Origin: Rhodospirillaceae bacterium
GTDB lineage: Bacteria > Pseudomonadota > Alphaproteobacteria > Rhodospirillales > 2-02-FULL-58-16
Assembly: GCA_013349695.1 (NCBI GenBank)
Contig: DUZD01000055.1
Span: 1-12,753 of the forward strand
Direction: 5' to 3'
Length of the DNA stretch: 12,753 nt
The translations under genes were made by a program, and so were the position numbers. The notes beneath the pieces are model-generated. The model was not told the DNA's origin, searched no databases, and saw only the letters and a list, made by a program, of their open reading frames with translations. Positions within the stretch are counted from its first letter, which is position 1, and each line of letters begins with the position of its first letter. Shown here piece after piece: positions 12,272 through 12,753 of the stretch.

Positions 12272-12525
12272 ACGGCGAGATGATGCTCAAGCACGCCGCC
12301 GGCGTGGTCGAGAACCGGCGCCGCCGGTACGGCGAGCCCCTGGACCTGTTCGATCATATCGCCAAGCGCTGGTCCCTGGTGCTCGGAACGAAGGTCACGC
12401 CGGCCCAGGTGGCGATGTGTCTGATCGACGTCAAGATGGCGCGCCTCGTCCACGATCCTAAACACCTGGATTCCACCGTCGATGTCGCCGGCTACGCCGC
12501 CATGTTGAGGGAGGTGCAGCGATGA
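12268..12525 (+). CDS. DUF6378-like phage protein
   Basis: An 85-residue helical protein with motifs of a common phage family: RRRRYGEPLDLFDHIAKRWS (17-36), VTPAQVAMCLIDVKMARL (43-60) and HLDSTVDVAGYAAML (66-80). I place it in DUF6378 from memory of this pattern. The arrangement of helices with a conserved lysine/arginine and a DxxGY end recalls MazG-like nucleotide pyrophosphohydrolases, so a nucleotide-pool role is possible but not shown; the typical MazG ExxE metal motif is not obvious. GGGAGG lies about 10 bases before ATG 12268, and both ends overlap neighbours as ATGA. Confidence 0.8.
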   Translation: MNGEMMLKHAAGVVENRRRRYGEPLDLFDHIAKRWSLVLGTKVTPAQVAMCLIDVKMARLVHDPKHLDSTVDVAGYAAMLREVQR

Positions 12526-12713
12526 GGTGGCATCCGAAGGGATTCGGTGGCGAGCGCCGGTCCGCCGAGCAGGTCAAGCGGGATGGCTGGCGCGAGCAGG
12601 GCATGTTGGCCGTCTCGGTGGATGACGACCGTCTCACCTGGCCGGAGAAGGAAGTGGTCCGCCAGCTGGGCGAGAAACTCTACGGCAAACTGAGGGAGGC
12701 GATCCATGGCTGA
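12522..12713 (+). CDS. Small hypothetical protein
   Basis: Not recognised. The 63-residue product is charged (MRWHPKGFGGERRSAEQVKRDGWREQGML, then DDDRLTWPEKEVVRQLGEKLYGKLREAIHG). The WHPKGFG start and the second-half helix suggest a small DNA-associated phage protein, but there is no family evidence. ATG 12522 overlaps the previous stop (ATGA), with GGGAGG upstream, and its own end overlaps the next gene by eight bases. Confidence 0.72.
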   Translation: MRWHPKGFGGERRSAEQVKRDGWREQGMLAVSVDDDRLTWPEKEVVRQLGEKLYGKLREAIHG

Positions 12714-12753
12714 GCGGAAGAAGCGCAAAGCCACGGCTAACCGTCAAAGCGGC
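12706..12753 (+). CDS. Start of the next operon gene (cut by window edge)
   Basis: ATG 12706 follows GAGGGAGG (12692-12699) at good spacing and overlaps the preceding stop. Only 16 codons are visible (MAERKKRKATANRQSG), a strongly basic start. The product cannot be named. Confidence 0.6.
   Translation, partial: MAERKKRKATANRQSG

Overview
The window looks like the left part of a tRNA-associated prophage, or related integrated element, in a GC-rich alphaproteobacterium. A Rhodospirillales-type host is my best guess from protein flavour and codon use; no rRNA or other taxonomic marker is present. The phage-like part is high in GC. The left third (about 1-3300) is visibly lower in GC and is built differently.

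Layout. (1) 1-1649, leftward: the start of an exported TPR protein (cut by the window edge), an HNH endonuclease, and a HIT-family nucleotide-binding hydrolase directly upstream of it. (2) 1650-2258, no gene: a tRNA-type terminator, a 3' half of tRNA-Lys on the minus strand (a classic attachment-site scar), two short stretches resembling the 3' end of initiator tRNA on the plus strand, and a strong bidirectional terminator. (3) 2259-3506, leftward: a DUF1186/SEC-C protein, then a broken exported thermonuclease gene. (4) 3517-4562: the immunity region. A self-cleaving S24 repressor and a small membrane protein read left. A Cro-like protein reads right from a shared control region carrying repeated ATAGGAAA half-sites.

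(5) 4563-12753, rightward: one long early operon. Its genes are chained mostly by ATGA, GTGA or TGATG stop/start overlaps. In order: Cro-like protein, HTH_17 protein, hypothetical protein, a PD-(D/E)XK nuclease with a Cas4/AddB-like four-cysteine pattern and a YqaJ-like tail, a conserved unknown protein, a large AEP primase plus SF3 helicase, a Cys-Pro-rich small ORF overlying a cluster of AGGGCAC/GTGCCCT repeats, a 21-residue ORF with a near-perfect ribosome site, an unknown protein, a NUMOD4/HNH homing-type endonuclease, a RuvC-like resolvase, a TSCPD-like protein, a DUF6378-like protein, a small hypothetical protein and one gene cut by the right edge.

How it works together (inference). The repressor holds the early operon off. 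After its RecA-stimulated self-cleavage, the operon makes a nuclease/partner pair for recombination, a self-contained primase-helicase, a probable origin (the repeat cluster directly behind the primase gene) and a junction resolvase. No integrase is visible. The orientation of the tRNA-Lys scar predicts that the other attachment site, with an intact tRNA-Lys, lies beyond the right edge. The strongest candidates for something undescribed are the iteron-like cluster with its overlying small ORFs, the Cas4-like nuclease with its unknown partner, the HIT-HNH pair, and the membrane protein co-expressed with the repressor.
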